A program made the translations under genes and the position numbers. Positions 35,702-45,353 of a stretch of DNA of 64,000 nucleotides are shown here, in pieces. Each line of letters begins with the position of its first letter. Within the stretch, counting starts at the first letter, position 1. Source of the DNA: JBPESN01 sp051710625 (lineage in GTDB: Bacteria > Pseudomonadota > Gammaproteobacteria > Enterobacterales > Enterobacteriaceae); assembly GCF_051710625.1 (NCBI RefSeq), contig NZ_JBPESN010000006.1, forward strand, positions 1 to 64,000, in the 5' to 3' direction. The notes under the pieces are model-generated. The model worked only from the letters and a program-made list of their open reading frames with translations. It was not told the origin of the DNA and did no database searches.

Positions 35702-35709
35702 AAAGTTCC
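35682..35709 (-). promoter_or_regulatory. Sigma-E-type promoter of rpoE-rseABC
   Basis: On the minus strand GGAACTT (35709-35703) is followed after 16 bases by TCCAA (35686-35682). This matches the sigma-E consensus of GGAACTT and a TCnAA-like -10 element. The predicted start is about 82 bases before rpoE, close to the E. coli P2 arrangement. Confidence 0.7.
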
Positions 35710-36008
35710 GCCACGCCTTGTATTTTTCTTAAAATAAGGGGCGCGGCCACAAGTACGCCAGGGCCGCCGGCCGGGCTTTGCCCTAGACTACCATAAATAG
35801 AATGGCCGCTACCCAGATTCTCGCAGGGCCAAAGCTCCGCGCGAAACAGTCGCAATAAAAAACGCAGGGTAACGTGAATTCGCCATGCTGTCAGTAAACA
35901 TGCGTAAATAAAACCGCGTCAAAAAGCAGCAATAAGCGGTACAGCCAGCCGGCATTGGGTGGTACCATTGCCAAACAGTCTTTTCTATCAGAATACACAC
36001 CATCCGCT
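35710..36008. promoter_or_regulatory. Divergent rpoE / nadB upstream region
   Basis: About 300 bases that should hold the nadB promoter and any distal rpoE promoter. I could not identify a NadR operator with confidence. Confidence 0.4.
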
Positions 36009-37610
36009 ATGCAACCATCAACTGAATATGCTACCGATGTCCTGGTTATCGGCAGCGGTGCGGCCGGGTTATCGCTGGCGCTGCGTCTGGCCGGGCATTG
36101 CGATGTCATGGTCCTGAGCAAAGGCCCGCTGAATGAGGGTTCCACGCTGTATGCTCAAGGCGGCATCGCGGCGGTATTCGATGAAACCGACAGCGTCGAT
36201 TCCCACGTCGAGGATACGCTCATAGCCGGCGCCGGCGTCTGCGATCGTGAGGCGGTAGAATTCATTGCCGGCAACGCCCGCCATTGTGTGCAGTGGCTGA
36301 TAGATCAAGGCGTGCTGTTTGACACTGACACCTCGACACCGCCCGGCGACCGCTACCACCTCACCCGCGAGGGGGGCCACAGCCATCGCCGTATTCTGCA
36401 CGCCGCAGACGCGACCGGCAAAGCGGTGGAAACCACTTTGGTCGGCAAGGCGGCAGCGCACCCGGGCATTCAGATCCTGGAACGCTGCAACGCGGTGGAT
36501 CTGGTCAGCTCCAACCGCCTGGGACTGCTGGGCACGCGGCGGGTGGTGGGAGCCTATATCTGGAACCGCGCCAAAGAGCGGGTGGAGCTGTGCCGCGCAC
36601 GCACGGTGGTGCTCGCCACCGGCGGCGCGTCCAAAGTCTATCAATATACCAGCAACCCCGATATTTCCTCCGGTGACGGCATCGCCATGGCCTGGCGCGC
36701 CGGCTGCAGGGTCGCCAATTTAGAGTTTAATCAGTTCCACCCGACCTGTTTGTTCCACCCGCAGGCGCGCAACTTCCTGCTGACCGAAGCGCTGCGCGGC
36801 GAAGGCGCTTATCTGCGCCGGCCCGACGGCAGCCGTTTTATGCCGGATTTCGACGCACGCGCTGAGCTGGCGCCGCGGGATATTGTCGCCCGGGCAATCG
36901 ATCATGAAATGAAGCGGCTGGGCGCCGACTGCATGTACCTCGACATCAGCCACAGGCCGGAGGCGTTTATCCGCCAGCATTTCCCGACCATTTATGACAA
37001 GCTGCTGACGCTGGATATCGATCTGACCCGCCAGCCCATCCCTATCGTCCCGGCCGCCCATCATACCTGTGGCGGCGTAATGGTGGATAACCACGGGCGC
37101 ACCGATCTTGACGGTCTGTATGCCATCGGGGAAGTCAGCTATACCGGCCTGCACGGCGCCAACCGCCTGGCGTCCAATTCCCTGCTGGAGTGCCTAGTTT
37201 ATGGCTGGTCGGCGGCGGAAGATATCCGACGCCGTCTGCCGGCCATAGCCCAGGTTCGCCAATTGCCTCCCTGGGATGAAAGCCGGGTCAGCAATTCCGA
37301 CGAGGAGGTGGTGCTGCAACATAACTGGCATGAGCTACGGCTATTTATGTGGGACTACGTTGGCATCGTCCGCACCACCAAACGGCTGGAGCGCGCGCTG
37401 CACCGCATAGAGTTGCTGACGCGCGAAATCGACGAATACTACTTCCATTTCCGTATTTCCAATAATCTGTTGGAGGTCCGCAATCTGATACAGGTGGCCG
37501 AGCTGATCGTCAAAAGCGCACTGCAGCGCAAGGAAAGTCGCGGCCTGCATTTCACGCTGGATTACCCCGCTATGCAGCCTGACCCGCAGCCGACCATTTT
37601 ACAGCCCTGA
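36009..37610 (+). CDS. nadB: L-aspartate oxidase
   Basis: FAD enzyme that oxidises aspartate to iminoaspartate, the substrate of NadA. 533 residues from ATG 36009 (E. coli 540). The N-terminal [18 protein letters not shown] binds [67 protein letters not shown] and [10 protein letters not shown] are intact, and the C-terminal helical domain ends in [12 protein letters not shown]. An in-frame TTG at 35955 would add 18 unconserved residues. Divergent from rpoE as in E. coli. Confidence 0.95.
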   Translation: MQPSTEYATDVLVIGSGAAGLSLALRLAGHCDVMVLSKGPLNEGSTLYAQGGIAAVFDETDSVDSHVEDTLIAGAGVCDREAVEFIAGNARHCVQWLIDQGVLFDTDTSTPPGDRYHLTREGGHSHRRILHAADATGKAVETTLVGKAAAHPGIQILERCNAVDLVSSNRLGLLGTRRVVGAYIWNRAKERVELCRARTVVLATGGASKVYQYTSNPDISSGDGIAMAWRAGCRVANLEFNQFHPTCLFHPQARNFLLTEALRGEGAYLRRPDGSRFMPDFDARAELAPRDIVARAIDHEMKRLGADCMYLDISHRPEAFIRQHFPTIYDKLLTLDIDLTRQPIPIVPAAHHTCGGVMVDNHGRTDLDGLYAIGEVSYTGLHGANRLASNSLLECLVYGWSAAEDIRRRLPAIAQVRQLPPWDESRVSNSDEEVVLQHNWHELRLFMWDYVGIVRTTKRLERALHRIELLTREIDEYYFHFRISNNLLEVRNLIQVAELIVKSALQRKESRGLHFTLDYPAMQPDPQPTILQP

Positions 37611-37618
37611 TTGAGATT

Positions 37619-37646
37619 ATCACCTGTTAAACACGCAACAGGTGAT
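37619..37646 (+). terminator. Hairpin after nadB
   Basis: Perfect 10-base stem atcacctgtt (37619-37628) and aacaggtgat (37637-37646) with an 8-base loop. It begins 8 bases after the nadB stop. No T-tract follows, so termination may be weak. Confidence 0.6.
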
Positions 37647-38074
37647 GACTATCCCGTTGCCATTGTGCTATAGCGCAGAAGGCATGGGGAAAATGCCACC
37701 CTCCTTTTTACACGCTTATCTCAAGGATGGCGATGGCAGAGCAGATATAGATAACAAAAATATTCTGGGCCATAAGGAATAAGCCCAATGTGAAAAAAGA
37801 CACACTTTGGCGTTAACGCTATTTTCTCCGATTCCCATAAGGCTATTTGACTGTCTATTTCCTCCTTGCTGCGTGGGTGGGTGGCGCGCTCGCTTTCCCA
37901 CTGCTTTGCTGACGTCAATGAAGTTATTCAACGACACGGCATTTGAATAACGCTAAGCACGGCGGTATGCGTTGTCAGTAAAAGAGCAAATAAAATAAGC
38001 GTTCAACGCATACCGCCACGGATGACATGGCCATTGCCTTTAATTAAACAAAGAGCATTCTCGGACAATCATAT
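37647..38074. other. Spacer between nadB and AA10 remnant
   Basis: About 430 bases. A 65-codon frame on the minus strand near 37721-37918 (MTSAKQWESERATHPRSKEE) has no recognised relatives and no convincing ribosome site. The motif gcggtatgcgttg (37960-37972) recurs inverted as caacgcataccgc (38004-38016), a 13-base perfect dyad with a 31-base spacer, possibly a hairpin. Confidence 0.45.
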
Positions 38075-38691
38075 TCAGACAAAATTAACATCGATAACTT
38101 GATAAAAAACCATTGCGGTGTTGGCGATTTCCCATACACCGAGAATAACATGGTAGTTTTTTTGTTGGGCATTTGAATTTTATGAACCGTCCCCTCGGCG
38201 CTTGGCGTCAATTCATTAGCATGTTCCCAATACGGCTGCTGCGGATTTTGCACCATGAAAAAAGGCGCTTGCTCAAACTGTGAGCGGCTCAAAGGTTCAT
38301 TAGGGTTCCAGCCATCCTTGGTAATAAAATAATTTCAACGCCGTGTGGCACGAGTTGCGGTATAGTGCCAGGTAAAATCCACCACAGAATTGGCTTTGAT
38401 TTCATTCTTTTCCCAGCGGTCTTCAGCGTATTCATCCAGCTTGAGCGGTGCAGTGGTAGTGCCGCCATCCGTGAAACCGGCACTGGCAATCTGGCCATCT
38501 TTTGGCGGGAGGGCATTACGTTCATCACGTGGGGCAAATTTATCGGCTAAACCAGCCTCCGTTGCGGGGAAAAGCTTTCTACTCTCTAACGCATTTGCCC
38601 ACCATTGTCTCATTTTTTTAGACCGTGATTCCGGGAAAGTGATGCAGCCATGTCTAAGCATAGTATTATCTTTATCCATAATTATTTTCAC
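38075..38691 (-). pseudogene. AA10 lytic polysaccharide monooxygenase (chitin-binding type), broken
   Basis: The frame contains the AA10 / chitin-binding-3 pattern: an early His in RHGCITFPESRS, where mature enzymes begin HG, then PPKDGQIASAG, KLDEYAEDRWEKNEIK, FTWHYTATRATR, and after a TGA (38335-38337) where the family has Trp, NYFITKDGWNPNEPLSRSQFEQAPFF. A later frameshift moves the typical ending VILGVWEIAN.A.VFYQVIDVNFV to another frame with a stop at 38075-38077. No signal peptide precedes the His. The second copper-ligand His (family pattern TANHATR) appears as Arg. Such oxidases cleave chitin, relevant to an insect host, but this copy is inactive. Confidence 0.82.
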
Positions 38692-39213
38692 TATTTATAT
38701 AAATAAATTACTTTATTTTTAGACGGTTTATTAGCGTCTTTCTATGGGGCCAAATTATGATGCCGTGGTGAAGACATAAAAACACCCAGCCCATGCCTAT
38801 TTTATGACGACAGGACTGCCGGCAGCTGCCCCGCACATAATTTCCAGGTTGTCACCAAAGAATATTGCTCGCCGCACTTCGTATCATATTTCACTTTTAG
38901 CCGCGGCGAGCATGGCGGCATAACACTGCGCGGCAGTAATTCATGCTTATGCCATTTAAAAGGGGCGCTTCTCTCTTTGAAGGGAAAATAAAGATTGAGG
39001 GGAAATAAAGATAGAGACGCTATATAAGTTATCCACGCATTTTAACGTCGCAATAGGTACGGATCACCTCCCGGGCGGATGAAATATTCAATGTTGATAA
39101 CGGACGGAAACAGAATGAACGCGGGAATGCGGTCCCTGCACATCTGTTTCATGAAGAAACAGGTTTGCCACTGCGCAGCTGCCACGCACCTGCAACCCAG
39201 AACGGCTCGGTGG
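38692..39213. other. Spacer between AA10 remnant and trmN6 remnant
   Basis: About 520 bases with no supported gene. The first 60 bases are AT-rich and may be the promoter of the AA10 gene. The remainder shows no family resemblance in any frame. Confidence 0.45.
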
Positions 39214-39979
39214 TTAAAACGCCAGATAAAATCTGCCAGCCAGGGTACAAAACGCCGGCGTCCAGACGCCCGACGGGTCGCGTAACGTCAGCGTATCATG
39301 AATCATCGGCATCGGCCGGCGCGTCAAGGCCAGCAGTAGCTGGTGCGGTGGCAAATTTGCTTTGTTCTGTCGCTGACATCAATGCACCGCTGCAGCCACC
39401 AGCCCTGTGTTAATGCGCGGGCAATGAGCGCCTCCCCGGCGGCATACGGCAGGATAAACGCCAGCGTGCCCCTCTTCCAGCAGCGCGGTGGCGGCGGCCG
39501 TCAGCAGCGCCTGATGGCTCAGACTCCGGGTATAGCGTGCCCGCTCGCGCGCAGGGGTAGCGCAGGCCGGCCCCGCGTCAAAATAGAACGGATTACTGAG
39601 GATCATTTTATAGCGCCGCGACGCCCTGTCGACATAGGCGCAGATATCGCCCTCGACAGCGCCCAGGGATATCGCCCAAGGGCTGGCGGCAAAATTGTCC
39701 CGCGCCTGACGGCAGGGCGTCCGGGTCCAAGTTCGACAGCCTCGATCGGAATAGCGCCGTGCATGCGCTGCGCCAACACCAGCGCAACCAGGGCGCTGCC
39801 GGTGCCGATGTCCAGCGCCCTGCCCGCCTCAATGACCGGCGCCCAGGCGCCCAGGCGCCCAGCAGCACGCCATCGGTGCCGACTTTCATTGCGCATCGAT
39901 CGTAAGCGACAAAAAACTGTTTAAAGGTAAATCCGTCCCGCCGCAGCGGTTTTGTGACAGCCGTGAATAGCATATTCAT
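39214..39979 (-). pseudogene. trmN6: tRNA1(Val) adenine-N6 methyltransferase, broken
   Basis: TrmN6 (YfiC) methylates A37 of tRNA1-Val. It lies between nadB and srmB, its E. coli position, divergent from srmB. The start is good ([33 protein letters not shown]), then the frame shifts. [19 protein letters not shown], the SAM-binding loop, is in a second frame, and the catalytic MILSNPFYF (family NPPY, here NPFY) and ATPARERARYTRSLSHQALL in a third. The end, DPSGVWTPAFCTLAGRFYLAF, reaches TAA at 39214-39216. Confidence 0.87.
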
Positions 39980-40090
39980 GTCGCTCCTCTGCAGGCGTAT
40001 ACCGCTACTTTAAAATAAACTGACGCGCACAAACAGATGAAGATTACGTGGGATCCGTCTATAATCTGCGCTCCAAACCAGAGGTAGCCC

Positions 40091-41437
40091 ATGACTGTAA
40101 CTCAATTTTCCGAACTCGAGCTTCACGAAGACCTGCTCGCCGCCATAAGCGACAAAGGCTTTGAGCGCCCCACCGCCATTCAGGCTGAAGCCATTCCGGC
40201 AGCCATGGACGGACGTGACGTCTTGGGTTCGGCGCCTACCGGCACCGGCAAAACCGCCGCATATTTATTGCCGGTCTTGCAACACCTCCTTGATTTCCCT
40301 CGCAAGAAGTCCGGTCCGCCGCGGGTGTTGGTTGTCACCCCTACCCGCGAGCTGGCGATGCAGGTAGCGGAACAGGCTAAACAGCTGGCCGCCCACACCC
40401 ATCTGCACATCGCCACCATTACCGGCGGTGTGGCCTATATGAATCATGCGAAAGTGTTCAGCGAGAATCAGGATATTGTGGTGGCCACCACCGGTCGCCT
40501 GCTACAGTACATTAAAGAAGAAAATTTTGATTGCCAGGCGGTTGAAACGCTGATTCTGGACGAGGCGGATCGGATGCTGGATATGGGGTTTGCCCAGGAC
40601 GTCGAGCAGATCGCCGCCAAAACTCGCTGGCGCAAGCAGACGCTTTTGTTTTCGGCCACGCTGGAGGAAGGGAACGCGGTCAAGGATTTTGTTGAACGTC
40701 TGCTAAACGATCCGGTGGAGATCGACGCCTTGCCGTCGCGCCGCGAACGTAAAAAAATCGTGCAATGGTATTATCGCGCCGATAATCTGACGCATAAAAC
40801 CGCCTTGCTTTGCCGCCTGCTTAAACAGCCTGAGGTCAGCAAAGCTATCGTCTTCGTCCGCAAGCGCGAGCGGTTGCATGAGCTGGTAGGCTGGCTGCGC
40901 GACGCCGGCATTCCCTCATGTTATCTAGAGGGGGAACTGGTCCAGGCCAAACGCAATGAGGCCATCAAGCGCATGAGCGACGGCCGGATGAATGTCCTGG
41001 TAGCAACGGATGTCGCGGCGCGCGGTTTGGATATCGAGGACATCAGCCATGTCATCAATTTTGACCTGCCCGCGACGGCGGACGTTTATCTCCACCGGAT
41101 AGGCCGCACCGCCCGCGCCGGCCGCAAAGGCTGCGCCATTTCGCTGGTGGAAGCGCACGATTATTTGCTGTTGGGAAAGATCAGTCGTTACCTTAACGAA
41201 CCCTTAAAGGCGCGCACAATTGATGAATTGCGCTCCACCACGCGCGCCCCGGCAGAAAAGATGAGCGGCAAGCCGTCAAAAAAAGTATTGGCGAAGCGCA
41301 AAGAAAAGAAAGAACAGGCGCGGACGAAAGACAAAACCAAGGTGCGTATGCGCGATAAAAAGAATATTGGCAAGCGTCGTTTGCCGAAAGCGGTGCCGGA
41401 TGCCATAAGCGTAACCAAGCCGGAAAGTGACGGTTAA
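40091..41437 (+). CDS. srmB: ATP-dependent RNA helicase SrmB (DEAD-box)
   Basis: Assists early assembly of the 50S ribosomal subunit. 448 residues (E. coli 444). Helicase motifs in order: AIQAEAIPAAMDGRD (Q motif), APTGTGKT (I), PTREL (Ia), VATTGRL (Ib), LDEADRM (II), SATLE (III), FVRKRERLHEL (IV), VLVATDVAARGLDIEDI (V), HRIGRTARAG (VI). A Lys/Arg-rich tail (about residues 380-440) resembles the family's RNA-binding extension. Intact. Confidence 0.97.
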   Translation: MTVTQFSELELHEDLLAAISDKGFERPTAIQAEAIPAAMDGRDVLGSAPTGTGKTAAYLLPVLQHLLDFPRKKSGPPRVLVVTPTRELAMQVAEQAKQLAAHTHLHIATITGGVAYMNHAKVFSENQDIVVATTGRLLQYIKEENFDCQAVETLILDEADRMLDMGFAQDVEQIAAKTRWRKQTLLFSATLEEGNAVKDFVERLLNDPVEIDALPSRRERKKIVQWYYRADNLTHKTALLCRLLKQPEVSKAIVFVRKRERLHELVGWLRDAGIPSCYLEGELVQAKRNEAIKRMSDGRMNVLVATDVAARGLDIEDISHVINFDLPATADVYLHRIGRTARAGRKGCAISLVEAHDYLLLGKISRYLNEPLKARTIDELRSTTRAPAEKMSGKPSKKVLAKRKEKKEQARTKDKTKVRMRDKKNIGKRRLPKAVPDAISVTKPESDG

Positions 41438-41999
41438 GCTGTCGCGCAATCGGCTACGATGGGATGTTGATAAAAACAGCAGCGGGCTAGTAAACGCAGC
41501 ACGATAGAATGGATTCACCCCAATGAAAGCAGTGCTTTCGTGACGTTAGCGCGGCGCCCGCCGTCAACGTGTTATTAATCGTTAGCAAAAAGTAACCGGC
41601 ATGTTGCACTCGTGATGAAAAATAATAAACTTCGTTGTTTATCAAACAAATAATTTTCATTGCGTCTAGCGTCGATACGTGTTCACTTTTGCCACAGCGG
41701 GACGATTTTATCCCCGGTTTGGGCCGCGATAAGCGCAACGAAACAGGGTCTTTTGGCGCTCATCCACGGCACTTCGGGCCAAACGCCGCTTACAGCTTTC
41801 AGCTCCAGGCCGCCAACCGCTGCCTTCAGGAAGGCCGTGGTTTCGCCGCGAATGGACCTTAAACCCTGCCCATACGCGGTGGGCCCGCCTTCCGTATTCC
41901 TCTGCCTCGGAGGCCTAAGGTCTCGTCACCCTGTTCCCTTCTCCCTCTATTGCGCTGCTGTGGGATCGGTACTTGCGTTGACGCGAGTTCGTTTACGAT
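41438..41999. other. Spacer between srmB and grcA
   Basis: About 560 bases. E. coli has yfiE and eamB in this interval; I could not align either. A minus-strand frame near 41690-41860 (TAFLKAAVGGLELKAVSGVW ... QTGDKIVPLWQK) looks like a decayed coding remnant of unknown type. Confidence 0.45.
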
Positions 42000-42020
42000 A
42001 AAAAAGGGGCCAAAGGCCCC
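42000..42020 (-). terminator. Rho-independent terminator after grcA
   Basis: Read on the minus strand, ggggcc (42020-42015), loop ttt, ggcccc (42011-42006), followed by a run of T (42005-42000). It lies 22 bases beyond the grcA stop. Confidence 0.85.
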
Positions 42021-42042
42021 TTGCACGCATGTTGCGCCGAGA

Positions 42043-42426
42043 TTACAGACCTTCGGTGAAGGTACAAATAATAACGTCCCGCTGCTGCTCTGGCGTGAGG
42101 GAATTAAAGCGCACCGCATAACCCGACACGTGGATAGTCAGTTGCGGATATTTTTCCGGATTCGCGACGGCGCTTTCCAGCGTCTCGCGGCTCAGCACGT
42201 TGACATTCAGATGCTGCCCATTTTTGACGCGCACCACTTCCTTATGCTCTAGCGGAATTTTACGGTACTCGAATTTGCCCAGTTCCTGCAGGGGAATCAA
42301 CTGGTCGTCAGCGTAACCGGCAACGGCGACCAGGCAGTGGGCTTGTTTGTTAGTCTCATCCAGCAGCCAAAAAGAGTTTATTAGCGCTTTGTTTTCAGCC
42401 TAGGTAATTTGTGTTCCGATAATCAT
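42043..42426 (-). pseudogene. grcA: Autonomous glycyl radical cofactor GrcA, single amber stop
   Basis: GrcA (YfiD) is a spare C-terminal glycyl-radical domain that rescues oxygen-damaged pyruvate formate-lyase. From ATG 42426 to TAA 42043 the frame is exactly 127 codons, the E. coli length. Every position aligns, including the radical loop [20 protein letters not shown] and SFWLLDE. The one defect is TAG at codon 9 (MIIGTQIT-stop-AENK), where E. coli has Lys. No good internal restart exists, since the next frame-start is a TTG at about codon 43. GGAGG precedes the ATG. Confidence 0.88.
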
Positions 42427-42745
42427 AGATGCCTCCGTGGTAGGGGTGCCATACGGCGTCCAGACACGTGTTGTTCATCATTTAACCTGTTTGGACATTT
42501 GGTAAACCCAATTTTTAAAACTGATTATACACCCGCCATCCGGGGCCGATACTTTGATTTAAATCAATCTCTGAAGGAAAGTGGCGACATTCCTGCGCTA
42601 AATTATTGATTTAAATCTATTTAAAGAGCTACTTTAATTCTGTTGCAAAGGCGATAATTTCCGGCATGCCGGGGCGAGAAAACGTTTAACCCGCAGTGAG
42701 AAAACGTTAGGCTTAAGCCAGGTCGTCACTATTATGGAGCGTATC
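42427..42745. promoter_or_regulatory. Divergent grcA / ung upstream region
   Basis: About 320 bases. The sequence tttaaatcaat (42558-42567) and gatttaaatctattt (42607-42622) are AT-rich dyads that could serve FNR or ArcA control of grcA. Assignment is tentative. Confidence 0.4.
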
Positions 42746-43429
42746 ATGACGCAAATGCTCACCTGGCGCGATGCTCTCGCACAGGAAAAAACTCTGCCCT
42801 ATTTCCAGGAAACGCTGGCGTTTGTCGCCAGAGAGCGGGCGGCGGGAATGACTGTCTATCCGCCGGCCAAAGATGTGTTTAATGCTTTTCGTTTCACGGA
42901 ACTGAACGCGGTGAAAGTGGTGATCTTCGGCCAGGATCCGTACCACGGCCCCAATCAGGCCCACGGTCTTTCTTTTTCGGTCAAGCCAGGCGTGCCCGCC
43001 CCGCCTTCGCTGGTCAATATTTATAAAGAGCTGGCCAGCGACATTCCCGGTTTTGTTATTCCGAATCATGGCTGTCTGCAAAGCTGGGCGCAGCAGGGCG
43101 TGATGCTGCTCAATACGGTATTGACGGTGGAGGCGGGTAAAGCGCATTCCCACGCCAGTCTGGGCTGGGAGACCTTTACTGACAAGGTCATCAATGTCCT
43201 CAACGCGCAGCGTGAAGACATCGTTTTCCTCCTGTGGGGCTCCCATGCCCAGAAAAAAGGCACGATTATCAACCCAAAACGTCACCATGTGCTTAAAGCG
43301 CCGCATCCCTCACCCCTGTCTGCCCATCGCGGCTTTCTTGGCTGCCGCCATTTCTCCAGGGCCAATGCGCTATTGGAACAGCAATGCCAACAGCCCATTG
43401 ATTGGACGCCAACGTTGCCGACGGCGTAA
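42746..43429 (+). CDS. ung: Uracil-DNA glycosylase
   Basis: Removes uracil from DNA, counteracting cytosine deamination. 227 residues (E. coli 229). The water-activating motif [18 protein letters not shown] (about residues 60-78), [22 protein letters not shown], and the minor-groove [13 protein letters not shown] loop with catalytic His are complete. I chose ATG 42746, 6 bases after GGAG, over ATG 42734 because it aligns with the family start. Intact despite widespread C-to-T type stops in the window. Confidence 0.95.
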   Translation: MTQMLTWRDALAQEKTLPYFQETLAFVARERAAGMTVYPPAKDVFNAFRFTELNAVKVVIFGQDPYHGPNQAHGLSFSVKPGVPAPPSLVNIYKELASDIPGFVIPNHGCLQSWAQQGVMLLNTVLTVEAGKAHSHASLGWETFTDKVINVLNAQREDIVFLLWGSHAQKKGTIINPKRHHVLKAPHPSPLSAHRGFLGCRHFSRANALLEQQCQQPIDWTPTLPTA

Positions 43430-43643
43430 TGGCGCATCATCCTGCGCGCGCAAAACAGAGCACGAAAGATAATAGCGCTGGCGCAGTGGCGCAAGATGCG
43501 GCCAGTTTTTCGAGCCTGCTAGCGGAAGCGCTTAAAAAGCGGGTGGGCATTGCAATGTAATACTCTCGTGAGGGGCTTTGAGGGTCGGTTGCTAGCCTCC
43601 GGTCTCCGCTTTTATCGACGGCGACCGCGATCGGTGTGCCCCC

Positions 43644-43669
43644 CCCTCCCGCCGCGGGTGGCGGGAGGG
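43644..43669. terminator. Strong hairpin between ung and grpE
   Basis: Perfect 10-base stem ccctcccgcc (43644-43653) and ggcgggaggg (43660-43669) with a 6-base loop. It is 8 bases beyond the grpE stop on the minus strand and may terminate or protect both convergent transcripts. A run of A follows on the plus strand rather than T. Confidence 0.55.
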
Positions 43670-43676
43670 AAAAACG

Positions 43677-44264
43677 TCAGCTTTTGGCTTTCGATACCCC
43701 AACCATTGCCGGGCGGATAAGCCGGCCATTGAGGGTGTAGCCTTTTTGCATCACCATCATCACCTGGTTAGGCTCATGCTCGTCAGACTCCAGCATCGTC
43801 ATCGCCTGATGCACTTCGGGATTAAACGGTACGTGCGTGTCTCCCACCACATCCAGGCCGAATTTGCGTACCGCGTCCAGCAAAGATTTGAGCGTCAGCT
43901 CGATTCCCTCAATCGTGGACGCCAGCTCGGCGTTGGCTTTATCCGACATATCCAGCGCGCGCTCTAAATTATCGATAACCGGTAATAATTCACCGGCGAA
44001 ACGTTCCAGCGCAAATTTATGTGCCTTCTCGACATCCTGTTTACTGCGGCGACGCACGTTTTCCATTTCCGCCTTGGCGCGCAGCACACTATCGCGCTCA
44101 CGCTGTTGCGCCTGGCTCAACGCCGCTTCCAATTCAGCAATACGCTCATCTCGCGGATCCACAACGTCAACCGTCTCAGGCGCCGCTTCCGCTTGCTGCC
44201 CTTGTTCCATTTTACTCTCTTGTGAGACTTGCTCGTCAGGGGTGTTCTGTTCTTTACTACTCAT
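43677..44264 (-). CDS. grpE: Nucleotide exchange factor GrpE
   Basis: Exchanges ADP for ATP on DnaK. 195 residues from the second of two adjacent ATGs, matching the E. coli start MSSKEQ. A disordered acidic N-terminus, a long paired helix (residues ~40-110, [36 protein letters not shown]), and the beta-wing domain with [33 protein letters not shown]. Divergent from nadK as in E. coli. Confidence 0.95.
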   Translation of the reverse strand: MSSKEQNTPDEQVSQESKMEQGQQAEAAPETVDVVDPRDERIAELEAALSQAQQRERDSVLRAKAEMENVRRRSKQDVEKAHKFALERFAGELLPVIDNLERALDMSDKANAELASTIEGIELTLKSLLDAVRKFGLDVVGDTHVPFNPEVHQAMTMLESDEHEPNQVMMVMQKGYTLNGRLIRPAMVGVSKAKS

Positions 44265-44387
44265 CATGAGTTTTCTCCGCGGTTCAGCATTATTCTCGCT
44301 CGTCCGGTTATTATGGGGATGAATAGCGGGGATTCAAGGGATGACGCATAATGAAGCTTGCAAAAATACGCCGGGATCAGCAATCAA

Positions 44388-45266
44388 ATGACTAGCACTT
44401 TTCAGACTATCGGCATCGTCGGCCATCCGCGTCACCCCAATGCGCTGGCCACGCATGAAACGCTGTACCACTGGCTGAACGAAAAAGGGTACCACGTTAT
44501 CATGGAACATCAGATCGCCCGCGATCTGGCGTTGCACGAAGCCATTACCGGCAGTTTGGCCGATATCGGTCAGCAGGCCGATCTGGCGATCGTGGTCGGC
44601 GGCGATGGCAACATGCTGGGCGCGGCGCGCATTTTGGCGCGCCACGATATTAAAGTCATCGGTATCAACCGTGGCAACCTCGGCTTTTTGACCGACCTCG
44701 ATCCCGACTCGGCGCTGGCGCAATTATCCGACGTGCTGGCGGGTCACTTTCGCAGTGAAAAACGCTTTTTGCTGGAAGCCCAGGTTTGCCGGGGCGATGT
44801 GTGCGGCCGATTAAGCAGCGCCATTAACGAGGTGGTGCTGCATCCCGGCAAGGTGGCGCACATGATCGAGTTCGAGGTCTATATTAATGATACCTTTGCT
44901 TTTTCCCAACGTTCCGACGGCCTTATCATCGCCACGCCAACCGGCTCCACGGCGTATTCCCTTTCCGCCGGCGGTCCGATACTTACCCCGCTGGTGGATG
45001 CTATTGCATTGGTGCCGATGTTTCCCCATACCCTCTCCTCGCGCCCGCTTGTGATTAACGGCGGCAGCACCATAGGGCTGAAATTTTCCCAACTGACGCC
45101 GGACCTGGAAATCAGCTGCGACAGTCAGATAGCGCTGCCGATCCAGGATGGCGAGGAGATTTTTATTCGCCGCAGCGACTATTATCTCAATTTAATCCAT
45201 CCCAATGATTACAGCTATTTCAATACGTTAAGTAGCAAATTAGGCTGGTCGAAAAAATTATTCTAA
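44388..45266 (+). CDS. nadK: NAD kinase
   Basis: Phosphorylates NAD to NADP. From ATG 44388 it is 292 residues, exactly the E. coli length; an upstream ATG at 44358 would add 10 unconserved residues. The catalytic [11 protein letters not shown] and [10 protein letters not shown], the NAD site [15 protein letters not shown], and [22 protein letters not shown] are intact. It precedes recN, whose promoter region begins just after the stop. Confidence 0.96.
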   Translation: MTSTFQTIGIVGHPRHPNALATHETLYHWLNEKGYHVIMEHQIARDLALHEAITGSLADIGQQADLAIVVGGDGNMLGAARILARHDIKVIGINRGNLGFLTDLDPDSALAQLSDVLAGHFRSEKRFLLEAQVCRGDVCGRLSSAINEVVLHPGKVAHMIEFEVYINDTFAFSQRSDGLIIATPTGSTAYSLSAGGPILTPLVDAIALVPMFPHTLSSRPLVINGGSTIGLKFSQLTPDLEISCDSQIALPIQDGEEIFIRRSDYYLNLIHPNDYSYFNTLSSKLGWSKKLF

Positions 45267-45286
45267 ATTTTGGCCGCCGCCGATTT

Positions 45287-45304
45287 ACTGTATAAAAAAC
45301 CAGT
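45287..45304 (+). promoter_or_regulatory. LexA box upstream of recN
   Basis: actgtataaaaaaccagt contains CTGT-N8-CCAG (45288-45303), close to the LexA consensus CTGT-N8-ACAG and nearly identical to a box in front of E. coli recN. It lies 50 bases before the recN start. Confidence 0.75.
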
Positions 45305-45353
45305 TTATAGCGTGATTAACCACAGCGGTGTATTTATATACAAAAAGGCAACT

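Noticed and set aside
37960..38016. Inverted gcggtatgcgttg pair considered as a CRISPR-like or att repeat
   Set aside because: Only one inverted pair with no further copies or spacers; most likely a simple hairpin.
39343..39924. 193-codon plus-strand frame opposite trmN6
   Set aside because: Antisense to conserved TrmN6 blocks; residues show no family pattern.
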